This document shows, piece by piece, positions 1 to 8,167 of a stretch of DNA of 8,471 nt. Each line of letters begins with the position of its first letter. The stretch's first letter is position 1. The position numbers were made by a program, and so were the translations under genes. Origin of the DNA: Planctomycetaceae bacterium (GTDB lineage: Bacteria; Planctomycetota; Planctomycetia; Planctomycetales; Planctomycetaceae); NCBI GenBank assembly GCA_020426065.1, contig JAGQQT010000156.1:1-8471 (forward strand). The letters are read 5' to 3'. A model generated the notes under the pieces. The model was not told where the DNA came from and ran no database searches. It was given only the letters and a program-made list of their open reading frames with translations.

Positions 1-1334
1 CCCTGGCAGATAAAGCCGAGATCATTATCTTCCGGATTGAATCTCCTGGTGGCTATCTGATGTCTGGCACCAATCTCGCCAATGCGATTGCCGACCTGGA
101 AGAACACAAAGTTCGTACTGTTGCTTATGTGCCCGATCATGCCATCAGTTCAGCAGCCATTACCGCTCTGGGCTGCGATGAAATCTATATGGGACCGGAT
201 GGACAGATTGGTGATGCAGGGGTCATTCGGCAGGAGTTTGATGGAGCTTTCGAACGGGTTCCGGAAAAACTGCTCAGCCCGCTCCGACAGACTCTCAAAT
301 CGCTGGCGGAACGAAAGCATCGTCCACCGGCAATTCTGGAAGCGATGTCTTTCAAGGATCTGGAAGTTTTCCAGGTCACGCACCGGGATACCGGACGGGT
401 CTGGTACATGTCTGATGCGGAAATTGAGGAATCAAATGGGGAGTGGATCAAGGGGGCCCTGGTTCCGGAATCCGCCAAGGACCTGCTGCTGACCTTGCAG
501 GATGATCGAGCGGTCGAATTGAAAATTGCCGCTGGAGTGGTGAACGACCTTGATGAACTCAAAGAACGGCTCAATGTTCCGGCAGATGTGGAACTGGCTC
601 CCATTGGCAGAACCTGGGTCGATACGCTCATTTACATTCTGAACGATCCGTTCGTGACCGGTTTCCTGCTGTTTGTGGCCATCATCTGCATTTACATCGA
701 GTTGCATTTCATGGTCGGCATCTTCGGGATCTGCTCGGGACTCTGCTTTGCCATTTTCTTCTGGAGCCGTTATCTGGGGGGAACTGCCACCGGACTGGAA
801 ATCATTCTGTTTCTGATCGGGATCGCCTGTATTCTGATGGAAATCTTTGTTATCCCCGGCTTTGGTGTTTTTGGTGTTTCGGGAGGATTGATGATCCTCC
901 TTTCACTGATCCTGGCCAGCGAAACCTTCAACAACATCGAGCCGGAGGTCAACTCCCGCCACTTCGTGCAGGCACTCACGGTTCTCATCGTTCCACTCTT
1001 TGCGGTGATCGCGACCTCGATGGTGATCAGCAAATACCTGCCGCAGATCCCTTTCCTGCGGCATATTGTGCTGGTCCCGCCCACTCGAAAACATGCCGGG
1101 GATACGGACTCGCTCAAACTGCGACCAGACCTGGCTGACGGCGAGGGAACCATCCAGGTGGGACAGATCGGCACCGCAATGACGGTATTAAGGCCAGCGG
1201 GGAAAGCCCGCTTTGGCGATGAAATCGTCGATGTGGTCACTCAGGGCCCCTACATCTCCGCAGAGTCCGAAGTCGAAATCATTCAGGCCCGTGGCTCTCG
1301 GATTGTTGTGCGTGAGCACACGGCCAGGAGCTGA
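1..1334 (+). CDS. Membrane-bound ClpP-class serine protease / NfeD family protein, 5'-truncated by window edge
   Basis: The reading frame is open from base 3, so the true start lies upstream; the ATG at 60 is internal, because the preceding codons encode the ClpP-class strand and loop IESPGG. Numbering from that Met, a SppA/ClpP-like protease domain covers about 1-175, followed by four to five hydrophobic segments (about 199-237, 246-287, 303-324) and a C-terminal OB-fold NfeD domain (about 365-418, with LRPAGKARFGD). The probable nucleophile is Ser31 in ISSAA, where the family usually has SAG. Lys70 sits where the catalytic Lys of the archaeal 1510-N protease falls in my by-eye alignment. 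The membrane turns ELHFMVGIFG and EIFVIPGFGVFG are NfeD hallmarks. Long-form NfeD proteins are thought to cleave membrane-associated substrates and take part in membrane quality control, often next to a stomatin gene; none is visible here. The substrate is unknown. The family call is secure; protease activity is inferred. Confidence 0.9.
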   Translation, partial: LADKAEIIIFRIESPGGYLMSGTNLANAIADLEEHKVRTVAYVPDHAISSAAITALGCDEIYMGPDGQIGDAGVIRQEFDGAFERVPEKLLSPLRQTLKSLAERKHRPPAILEAMSFKDLEVFQVTHRDTGRVWYMSDAEIEESNGEWIKGALVPESAKDLLLTLQDDRAVELKIAAGVVNDLDELKERLNVPADVELAPIGRTWVDTLIYILNDPFVTGFLLFVAIICIYIELHFMVGIFGICSGLCFAIFFWSRYLGGTATGLEIILFLIGIACILMEIFVIPGFGVFGVSGGLMILLSLILASETFNNIEPEVNSRHFVQALTVLIVPLFAVIATSMVISKYLPQIPFLRHIVLVPPTRKHAGDTDSLKLRPDLADGEGTIQVGQIGTAMTVLRPAGKARFGDEIVDVVTQGPYISAESEVEIIQARGSRIVVREHTARS

Positions 1335-1353
1335 TCGAAAGGTTGTCGGATTC

Positions 1354-2187
1354 GTGATCACCCATTTCCTCCGCTCACTCTTGCTGACTGCGTTCGTCCT
1401 CCAGCTGAACGGGCTGGTTCGAGCGGAGGAGCCGGAGCAGTCCACTCCTGTGATCACGCATCAACTGGAATCACCTTTTCAGGCGGGACCGACAACGCTG
1501 CGGATTGTGATACCGACTCAAAGATCTGCCACGCAGCCGCTCATGACCATTTACATGCTGCCCGTAGAAGCAGGTCTGGAAAGCCGTTACGGCGATCCCG
1601 TGAAAGCAGTCCTGAACCAGAAGCTGCACGAGAAATATTCCGTCCTGTTTGCCTTTCCGACTTTCACTGCACTCCCGTGGTATGCCGATCATCCCACCGA
1701 CAAAACGATTCAGCAGGAGTCTCATCTGCTTAAAACCGTCATCCCTTTTGTCGAGCAACATTATCCTGTGGGGCAGGATGCGGATCATCGGTATCTCCTC
1801 GGCTACAGTAAATCGGGCTGGGGAGCGTGGAGTCTGATCCTGCGAAATCCGCACCTGTTTGCCCGGGCTTCTGCCTGGGACGCCCCGCTCGCCATGACAA
1901 AAATTGGACGATATGGCAACGGCCCGATCTTCGGCACGCAGGAAAACTTCGAGCACTACTGCGTTACCAATCTGCTGAGTTCTGCGCCCGATTCATTTCG
2001 GAAAGAACCTCGACTCATCCTGACTGGCTATGAAAATTTCCGAGATCAGCACCTGCAGATTCTGGCCATTCTTTCAGAACAGAAAATCCAGCTGACTTAT
2101 CGCGATGGCCCAATCCGCAAACACCACTGGGAAAGCGGCTGGGTTGAAGAAGCGGTACAACTGCTGCTCGATCCCCATCATCAATGA
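1354..2187 (+). CDS. Secreted alpha/beta hydrolase (esterase-like)
   Basis: I chose GTG 1354 because it gives a clean signal peptide (hydrophobic core LRSLLLTAFVL, likely cut after VRA at residue 24) and has AAAGG at 1338-1342, although the 11-nt spacing is long. The frame stays open upstream into the NfeD gene (ATG 1213, GTG 1312), but that part would encode the preceding gene out of frame. The mature protein of about 253 residues looks like an esterase-D/PHB-depolymerase-like alpha/beta hydrolase. The nucleophile elbow GYSKSGWGAW carries Ser152, and His257 or His258 in KHHWESGW is the likely catalytic His. Asp231 is a possible acid residue. The elbow departs from G-x-S-x-G: the second Gly is Ser154, with Gly155 next. 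It follows the NfeD gene by 19 nt, suggesting co-transcription. The location would be periplasm or cell surface; the substrate cannot be told from sequence. The hydrolase fold is likely, a specific activity is not assignable. Confidence 0.8.
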   Translation: MITHFLRSLLLTAFVLQLNGLVRAEEPEQSTPVITHQLESPFQAGPTTLRIVIPTQRSATQPLMTIYMLPVEAGLESRYGDPVKAVLNQKLHEKYSVLFAFPTFTALPWYADHPTDKTIQQESHLLKTVIPFVEQHYPVGQDADHRYLLGYSKSGWGAWSLILRNPHLFARASAWDAPLAMTKIGRYGNGPIFGTQENFEHYCVTNLLSSAPDSFRKEPRLILTGYENFRDQHLQILAILSEQKIQLTYRDGPIRKHHWESGWVEEAVQLLLDPHHQ

Positions 2188-2252
2188 GCGAGTGTGATCG
2201 CCGCGGCAAAAGAGATTCTTCCTGGCCACCACTCAACCGTGCAGAGAACATG

Positions 2253-2306
2253 GTCAGCTGGTAGAGTGAATTGACATCCACTCCTGTCAGCTCTACCTTC
2301 AATTCA
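2253..2306 (+). promoter_or_regulatory. Candidate promoter with interleaved inverted repeats before the propeller gene
   Basis: A perfect -35 hexamer TTGACA lies at 2271-2276. With a 17-bp spacer the -10 would be TACCTT (2294-2299), a weak match. Two inverted repeats interleave around it: GGTAGAG (2260-2266) with CTCTACC (2291-2297), and TGAATTGA (2267-2274) with TCAATTCA (2299-2306). A direct repeat GTCAGCT occurs at 2253-2259 and 2286-2292. The arms overlap the -35, the -10 and the likely start region, as an operator would. The promoter is an inference from hexamer match and position; planctomycete promoters often deviate from this consensus. Confidence 0.4.
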
Positions 2307-2323
2307 AATCTCTCACATTCAGC

Positions 2324-3268
2324 ATGGGACCAATCATGATCAGCACTCGTTTCTCCTCACTGTGTCTTATTGCTGTTCTCACTCTGCTAGCAAACAATTC
2401 CCTCCAGACCAGGACGTCTGCAGAAGAAATTAAGCACTCATTTTTTGTAGCGGGGCCAACATTCACCGGCATCATTGAAGAAGATGGTTCGGAAGGCTGG
2501 AACGCTGGCCGGGCAGCGGCCCGTGATGGATTTGTTCTGGAAAACGGCAATGTACTGATTGCCTGGGTCGATGAAGTGAAGGAACTGACCCGATCACACG
2601 AAGTCGTGTTTCATTACCAGCGGTCAGCGGAGAATAAGGAGATTGGCACGGTCCAGCGGCTGGCGGATGGCAATACCCTGATCACGGAACTCGGCCAGAA
2701 ACCTCGACTGCTGGAAGTGACTTCTGAGGGAAAGATTGCGGTTGAAGTCCCTCTGGCCCCGGAAACTGATAACGCTCACATGCAGACTCGCATGGCTCGA
2801 AAACTCCCCAACGGGAATTACCTGGTGCCACACCTGCTCGCGTTTCAGGTCAAGGAATACACACCGGAAGGAAAAGTTGTCCGGTCCATTCCCACCGACC
2901 TGGAAGAACTGGGAGGACGGGGAGCGGAGAACTGGCCCTTTACTGCCATTGTGCTGGAAAACAAAAACGTCCTGGTGAATCTCACCCACGGGAACAAAAC
3001 GGCCATTTTCGATCAGACCGGGAAAGTTGTGTGGAAGGTCAGCAACGAAGATTTTCCCGGCAACCCGTTTGATGATCCCTGCGGGGCACATCGATTGCCC
3101 AACGGCAACACGGTCATCTGCAGCTACCATGCTCCCAAGGGGATCAAGGTGTTTGAAGTCACGCCTGACAAGAAAATCGTCTGGACCTACACGGGACCAC
3201 ATCGGGCTCACGAGATTCAGGTCCTCACCACCAATGGGCAGCCGGTCCCCTGGCCACCACTGAAGTAG
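2324..3268 (+). CDS. Secreted beta-propeller repeat protein (PQQ/arylsulfotransferase-like repeats), function unknown
   Basis: An N-terminal signal peptide (hydrophobic LCLIAVLTLLA, likely cut near TSA/EE at residues 33-34) directs export. The body is built from a repeated unit with an [LI]-x-[ND]-G-N-x-[LV] core at residues 72 (LENGNVLIAW), 113 (LADGNTLITE), 161 (LPNGNYLVPH), 211 (LENKNVLVNL) and 258 (LPNGNTVICS), spaced 41-50 residues apart. Most are followed by a strand such as EYTPEGKVVRSI or EVTPDKKIVWTY. This resembles the blades of PQQ-like, WD40-like and arylsulfotransferase propellers. I see no catalytic site that would identify an enzyme; CGAHRLPNGN near 253-262 is the most distinctive motif. 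ATG 2324 is given as start, but the in-frame ATG 2336 (MISTRFSS) has GGGA at 2326-2329 before it and is equally plausible. It is followed by a strong terminator and has its own candidate promoter, so it is probably monocistronic. Ligand or partner is unknown. Confidence 0.8.
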   Translation: MGPIMISTRFSSLCLIAVLTLLANNSLQTRTSAEEIKHSFFVAGPTFTGIIEEDGSEGWNAGRAAARDGFVLENGNVLIAWVDEVKELTRSHEVVFHYQRSAENKEIGTVQRLADGNTLITELGQKPRLLEVTSEGKIAVEVPLAPETDNAHMQTRMARKLPNGNYLVPHLLAFQVKEYTPEGKVVRSIPTDLEELGGRGAENWPFTAIVLENKNVLVNLTHGNKTAIFDQTGKVVWKVSNEDFPGNPFDDPCGAHRLPNGNTVICSYHAPKGIKVFEVTPDKKIVWTYTGPHRAHEIQVLTTNGQPVPWPPLK

Positions 3269-3328
3269 ACCAGTCTGGCGGGACAATATCTGGCGTCCCA
3301 GGCGATTTGCATCTGGCTGATGCCAAAG

Positions 3329-3359
3329 AAAAACCCCGAGGAAATTCCCCGGGGTTTTT
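3329..3359. terminator. Bidirectional intrinsic terminator between propeller gene and dnaK
   Basis: AAAAACCCCG (3329-3338) pairs perfectly with CGGGGTTTTT (3350-3359) around an 11-nt centre that can itself form a few pairs. The stem ends in a T run on either strand, so it can terminate the + strand propeller gene (stop 61 nt upstream) and the - strand dnaK (stop 23 nt upstream in its own direction). This is the clearest terminator in the window. Confidence 0.88.
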
Positions 3360-3381
3360 CAGGTCAGGTTCTTGAATCGAA

Positions 3382-5289
<1,908 letters not shown>

Positions 5290-5490
5290 CTGTTTATCCT
5301 TTCGAATTCAAGATTCGTGCTATGATCATTTGTATCGCCTCCGCATCCCGTCAGACAGAATGGCATATCAGGAGGACTTTTCTCACAAATAGCAACAGGT
5401 GTACCAAAAGGTAGCGAACTCCTAAATTCTTGATTTCCGGGCAGTTCCGCTCGAATATCAGCAGCTTTTTCGACAGAACGCAGTCCCGCA

Positions 5491-5505
5491 GTGCCATATT
5501 GGCAC
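5491..5505. repeat. Palindrome GTGCCATATTGGCAC, candidate operator 1
   Basis: A perfect 6-bp inverted repeat (GTGCCA/TGGCAC) with a 3-bp centre. It shares the core TGCCA-N3-TGGCA with a second palindrome whose centre is 46 bp away. Two matching palindromes in the spacer of two divergent genes are typical of a dimeric repressor or activator site, but I cannot name the regulator. It lies about 200 nt from the dnaK start and 240 nt from the pheA start. Confidence 0.5.
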
Positions 5506-5537
5506 CGCCACATCCAGACGCAAACATGCCCAGGTAA

Positions 5538-5550
5538 TGCCATTATGGCA
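5538..5550. repeat. Palindrome TGCCATTATGGCA, candidate operator 2
   Basis: A perfect 6-bp inverted repeat (TGCCAT/ATGGCA) around one central base, sharing the core TGCCA-N3-TGGCA with the copy at 5491-5505. On the minus strand the centre contains CATAAT, a near-consensus -10 hexamer, so bound protein here could block a dnaK-directed promoter. That reading is inferred; no -35 box fits. Confidence 0.5.
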
Positions 5551-5639
5551 CCCTTGTTGTTTTCTCCTGACATCCGGGTGCATTGCCAGAAATCGTGTCT
5601 GTGAAAAGAATTAGGCACATTTCCCCTCGCAGCACTTCC

Positions 5640-5668
5640 TTGACTTTGCCTGATCCCCCGGATAAAAA
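5640..5668 (+). promoter_or_regulatory. Candidate pheA promoter
   Basis: TTGACT (5640-5645) and TAAAAA (5663-5668) are separated by 17 bp, matching five and four of six consensus positions. Transcription would start near 5675, just before the AGGAGG at 5687-5692. The inverted repeat CCTGATC (5649-5655, in the spacer) / GATCAGG (5683-5689, after the start) flanks the -10, as an operator would. If transcription instead starts further upstream, the same repeat would fold into a 7-bp stem that covers part of the AGGAGG. Confidence 0.4.
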
Positions 5669-5686
5669 CCTACCTACTCTTTGATC

Positions 5687-5753
5687 AGGAGGATCGAACG
5701 GTGCTCAGAAAAACTACTTGATGTACCCACACCGGAATCAAAGCGATGGCTAA
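5687..5753 (+). other. Possible leader mini-ORFs coupled to pheA
   Basis: AGGAGG (5687-5692), the best plus-strand Shine-Dalgarno seen here, is followed after 8 nt by GTG 5701. That start opens a 6-codon ORF (MLRKTT) ending at TGA 5719-5721. The stop overlaps ATG 5721 (TGATG) of a 10-codon ORF ([10 protein letters not shown]) that ends at 5753, beyond the pheA ATG at 5746. pheA itself has only a weak GGAA upstream, so reinitiation or coupling is conceivable. There are no Phe codons, so this is not a classical Phe attenuator. Such short ORFs can arise by chance. Confidence 0.25.
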
Positions 5754-6966
5754 AAAGAGCAGTGCACGGAAACAGGTTTCCAAACAAGGCTCCCCTTCCC
5801 GAGCCGCCAGTGGCGCAGGGGCCAGGGCCAAGAAACCTTCAGCTGCGAAAGCTACGCCTGCAGCTGCCAAATCCACAGCCAAAACCCCTTCCTCGCGGAA
5901 TGCTTCCCCCGAAGTGCAGATTCGCCGACTCGATAAGGACATTGTTGAACTGGTGAATCGCCGGTCTGCAATGACACTCAAACTGCTGCAACAGGAAGCC
6001 GTTCCCAAAGAAGCGCTTTTTGATCCTCATGCCGATGATGAGCTGTGGGAAAAGCTGAAGGAACTCAACAAGGGTCCGATGCCCGATTCCACGCTCCGGG
6101 CCATTTTCCGCGAAATCCTCAGTGCCACCAAGCAGCAGGTCAAACGGCAACGGGTTGCCTATCTGGGGCCACTCTACAGCTTCACGCATTTTGCTGCCCT
6201 GGAACGGTTTGGTTCGCATGCTGACCTGGTCGCGGTCAACACCATTGCCTCGGTCTTCGAAGAAGTGAACCGCGGCCATACTGAATTCGGGATTGTCCCC
6301 ATTGAAAACAGTACCGATGGTCGCGTGGTCGACACGCTCGACATGTTCCAGCGGTTGCCTCTGAAAATCTGTGGCGAACTGCAGATAGCCGTTCATCACA
6401 ATCTGCTGTCCCGGTCACCCCGCAGCGAAATCAACGAGGTTTACAGTAAACCCCAAGCACTGTCCCAGTGCCGCGACTGGCTCTCAAGAAACATGCCACA
6501 GGCAGATCTGATTGAAGTGACCAGCACTTCCACGGCAGCTCAGCTGGCTCGGGACAAACCGGGAGCGGGAGCGGTGGCTTCCCGACAGGCTGCTGTCCAG
6601 TACGATCTGGAAATCGTTGCAGACAATATCGAGGACAATCCGAACAATGTAACGCGGTTTGCAGTCATTGGTGATGTTGAAACCAAGCCTTCCGGACATG
6701 ATCGCACTTCGATTCTGCTGCAGATTCCACACGCTCCCGGCGCTCTGTCGGATGCCTTGAATGCGTTCAAGGTGAATCGTGTCAATCTGACGTGGATCGA
6801 AAGCTTCCCGTTACGTGGACCGGAATCCGGTTACCTGTTCTTCCTTGATTTTGAAGGTCACGAGAAAGACGCCAAGATCAAGAAAACTCTGGCGGCTCTC
6901 CAGAAGAAAGCCGTCGCTCTGAGAATTCTGGGATCCTATCCCCGCAGCGAACCGCTCGACGGCTGA
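5746..6966 (+). CDS. pheA: Prephenate dehydratase with N-terminal chorismate-mutase-like region and ACT domain (P-protein type)
   Basis: Prephenate dehydratase converts prephenate to phenylpyruvate in phenylalanine synthesis. The 406 residues divide into a basic Lys/Ala/Ser/Pro-rich tail (1-52), an AroQ chorismate-mutase-like region (about 56-133), the dehydratase domain (about 136-310) and an ACT regulatory domain (about 320-400). Dehydratase motifs are [48 protein letters not shown] and [10 protein letters not shown], with the catalytic TRF at 303-305. The ACT domain has PGALSDAL and IESFP, where many homologues have ESRP for Phe binding. In the mutase region, by-eye alignment to E. coli puts Glu56, Glu84, Ala96 and Asp97 where Arg11, Lys39, Arg51 and Glu52 should be; Arg73, Asp93, Ser126 and Gln130 are kept. 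Mutase activity is therefore doubtful. The start at 5746 is the only upstream ATG in frame; GTG 5914 would remove the tail. Dehydratase identity is firm. Confidence 0.95.
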   Translation: MAKKSSARKQVSKQGSPSRAASGAGARAKKPSAAKATPAAAKSTAKTPSSRNASPEVQIRRLDKDIVELVNRRSAMTLKLLQQEAVPKEALFDPHADDELWEKLKELNKGPMPDSTLRAIFREILSATKQQVKRQRVAYLGPLYSFTHFAALERFGSHADLVAVNTIASVFEEVNRGHTEFGIVPIENSTDGRVVDTLDMFQRLPLKICGELQIAVHHNLLSRSPRSEINEVYSKPQALSQCRDWLSRNMPQADLIEVTSTSTAAQLARDKPGAGAVASRQAAVQYDLEIVADNIEDNPNNVTRFAVIGDVETKPSGHDRTSILLQIPHAPGALSDALNAFKVNRVNLTWIESFPLRGPESGYLFFLDFEGHEKDAKIKKTLAALQKKAVALRILGSYPRSEPLDG

Positions 6967-7122
6967 ACGGCCTTCTGAGTGCTTCGTGAATCCTGACAGA
7001 CGGGCTGAAGAAGACTTCCCGGGCGGAGATGCTGTTGAAAACGCTCCCTCCTTCAACCTGGTGATGCTGATCTTTTTTGACTGTCCGACTGAAATCTCGA
7101 CAAGACATTTTGCTCACAATCT

Positions 7123-7144
7123 GCTGGCCATCATTCTGGCCAGC
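7123..7144 (+). terminator. Hairpin between pheA and the kinase gene, possible weak terminator or leader structure
   Basis: GCTGGCCA (7123-7130) and TGGCCAGC (7137-7144) form a perfect 8-bp GC-rich stem with a 6-nt loop. Only GTTTG follows, not a proper T run, so termination would be inefficient. It ends 27 nt before the kinase ATG, so it could instead shape that gene's leader. The rest of the 205-nt gap (6967-7171) shows no gene; a T6 run near 7073 has no clear stem before it. Confidence 0.35.
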
Positions 7145-7171
7145 GTTTGAACTGACAGGACGCTCTTTCGC

Positions 7172-8167
7172 ATGACGAATCGCTACGATGTTTACGGTGT
7201 CGGCAACTCTCTGGTCGATATTCAGGCTCACGTTTCAGATGAATTTCTCGCCAGTCTGCAATACCCTAAAGGGGGAATGTCGCTGGTCGATGAAGCGGTT
7301 CAGCAGCAGGTGCTTGCCGCCCTGAATGGGGTCAAAATCACGCGCTGTGCGGGTGGTTCGGCTGCCAATACCATGATGGGCCTGGCCGACTTCGGTGGCA
7401 AAGGAGCATACGCTGGTAAAACCGGAGCGGATGAAATCGGCCAGTTCTTCCTTGAGGACATGCGGAAAATCGGGATCAGCATCGAAGTCCCCGCGATTTC
7501 AGGCCAGAGCGGGACGTGTGTTATTCTTATCACTGACGATGCCCAGCGGACCATGCTGACCCATCTGGGAGTTTCCTCTCAACTGGGGCCGGATGACATT
7601 GTGGAAGAGGAAATTGCAGCAGCCAAGCATGTCTACGTGGAAGGCTATCTGTTTACAGGTGATTCCACCAAACAGGCTGCACTCAAGGCGATGGACCTGG
7701 CGAAAAAGCACAACGTTCCCGTGGCGTTCACCGTTTCCGATCCGTTCCTGATCGATCTGTTTCGAGATGAATTCTGGCAGCTGATTCAGGATTCCGTCGA
7801 CCTGCTGTTCTGCAATCTGGATGAGGCGCGATCGTTGACCGGAAATGAAGATCCGGTTGATTGTGCCCATGCCATTCATCATCACTGCCGAAACGTTGCA
7901 ATGACCCTGGGCGCGGACGGCTCCATCCTCATGCACGAACAGAAAGTCATTCCGATTGAAGGGATTCCCACCACGGCAGTGGACACCACTGGTGCGGGCG
8001 ATATGTATGCAGCCGGAATCCTCTACGGAATCACCAACGGACTCACGTGGCAGCAGTCCGGTCACCTGGCTTCCCATGCGGCCTCCCGCGTGGTTGGTCA
8101 GTTGGGAGCCCGGTTGAAACAGCCATTCACTGCAGCAGAGGTGGCTGAGCTGTGTCGGATTGACTGA
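7172..8167 (+). CDS. PfkB-family carbohydrate/nucleoside kinase, adenosine-kinase-like
   Basis: This 331-residue protein has the ribokinase/PfkB fold, which moves the ATP gamma-phosphate to a sugar hydroxyl. The N-terminal strand [12 protein letters not shown] (8-19) carries the substrate-contacting Asp, and CAGGSAANT (59-67) is PfkB signature 1. [25 protein letters not shown] and VEGYL match the bacterial group annotated as adenosine kinase. NLDE (215-218) is the NxxE-type metal site. [13 protein letters not shown] (270-282) is signature 2, holding the anion hole and the catalytic base Asp277. Length and motifs are intact. The adenosine assignment is by group resemblance only; related members use other sugars or nucleosides, so the substrate should be treated as unproven. 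A modest AGGA at 7157-7160 precedes ATG 7172 by 11 nt. It sits 205 nt after pheA and converges on the next gene, so it is probably its own transcription unit. It acts in the cytoplasm. Confidence 0.9.
   Translation: MTNRYDVYGVGNSLVDIQAHVSDEFLASLQYPKGGMSLVDEAVQQQVLAALNGVKITRCAGGSAANTMMGLADFGGKGAYAGKTGADEIGQFFLEDMRKIGISIEVPAISGQSGTCVILITDDAQRTMLTHLGVSSQLGPDDIVEEEIAAAKHVYVEGYLFTGDSTKQAALKAMDLAKKHNVPVAFTVSDPFLIDLFRDEFWQLIQDSVDLLFCNLDEARSLTGNEDPVDCAHAIHHHCRNVAMTLGADGSILMHEQKVIPIEGIPTTAVDTTGAGDMYAAGILYGITNGLTWQQSGHLASHAASRVVGQLGARLKQPFTAAEVAELCRID

Larger units (their letters stand above)
5290..5745. other. Divergent dnaK-pheA intergenic region (456 nt) with regulatory signals
   Basis: No convincing long gene lies here. 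It holds the dnaK ribosome-binding site (AAAGGA, minus strand, 5297-5302), two related palindromes (5491-5505 and 5538-5550), a candidate pheA promoter (5640-5668), an inverted repeat CCTGATC/GATCAGG (5649-5655 and 5683-5689), and a strong AGGAGG followed by mini-ORFs (5687-5753). A 10-bp direct repeat ATCAGGAGGA occurs at 5367-5376 and 5684-5693; the first copy has no start codon after it. I could not find a convincing sigma-70-type promoter for dnaK. The closest is CATAAT (minus strand, 5547-5542), which lies inside the second palindrome but lacks a matching -35. Confidence 0.6.

Noticed and set aside
1213..1353. Longer N-terminus for the alpha/beta hydrolase from ATG 1213 or GTG 1312
   Set aside because: This stretch overlaps the conserved NfeD OB-fold coding region in another frame. 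The signal peptide fits a start at GTG 1354.
2260..2306. H-type pseudoknot riboswitch before the propeller gene
   Set aside because: The linkers between stems are 0 and 1 nt, too short to cross 7-8 bp stems, and the left arms would lie upstream of the likely transcription start.
5546..5561. Sigma-54-like promoter TGGCAC-N5-TTGTT pointing toward pheA
   Set aside because: The -12 element lacks the essential GC (TTGTT in place of TTGCT), and TGGCAC is explained as one arm of the palindrome plus one base.
5290..5620. CIRCE element (HrcA site) or sigma-32-type promoter for dnaK
   Set aside because: No sequence close to TTAGCACTC-N9-GAGTGCTAA, nor to the CTTGAA/CCCCAT pair at proper spacing, was found on the dnaK strand.
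5601..5684. 27-codon ORF from GTG 5601 upstream of pheA as a Phe leader peptide
   Set aside because: It has no Shine-Dalgarno and no Phe codons, and it overlaps the candidate promoter rather than following it.
5681..5956. 91-codon ORF in frame 2 overlapping the pheA start
   Set aside because: It is a frame shadow of the pheA tail, with no recognisable domain and low-complexity Pro-rich translation.
5839..6399. 186-codon minus-strand ORF within pheA
   Set aside because: It is antisense to well-conserved mutase-like and dehydratase coding sequence and shows no domain of its own.
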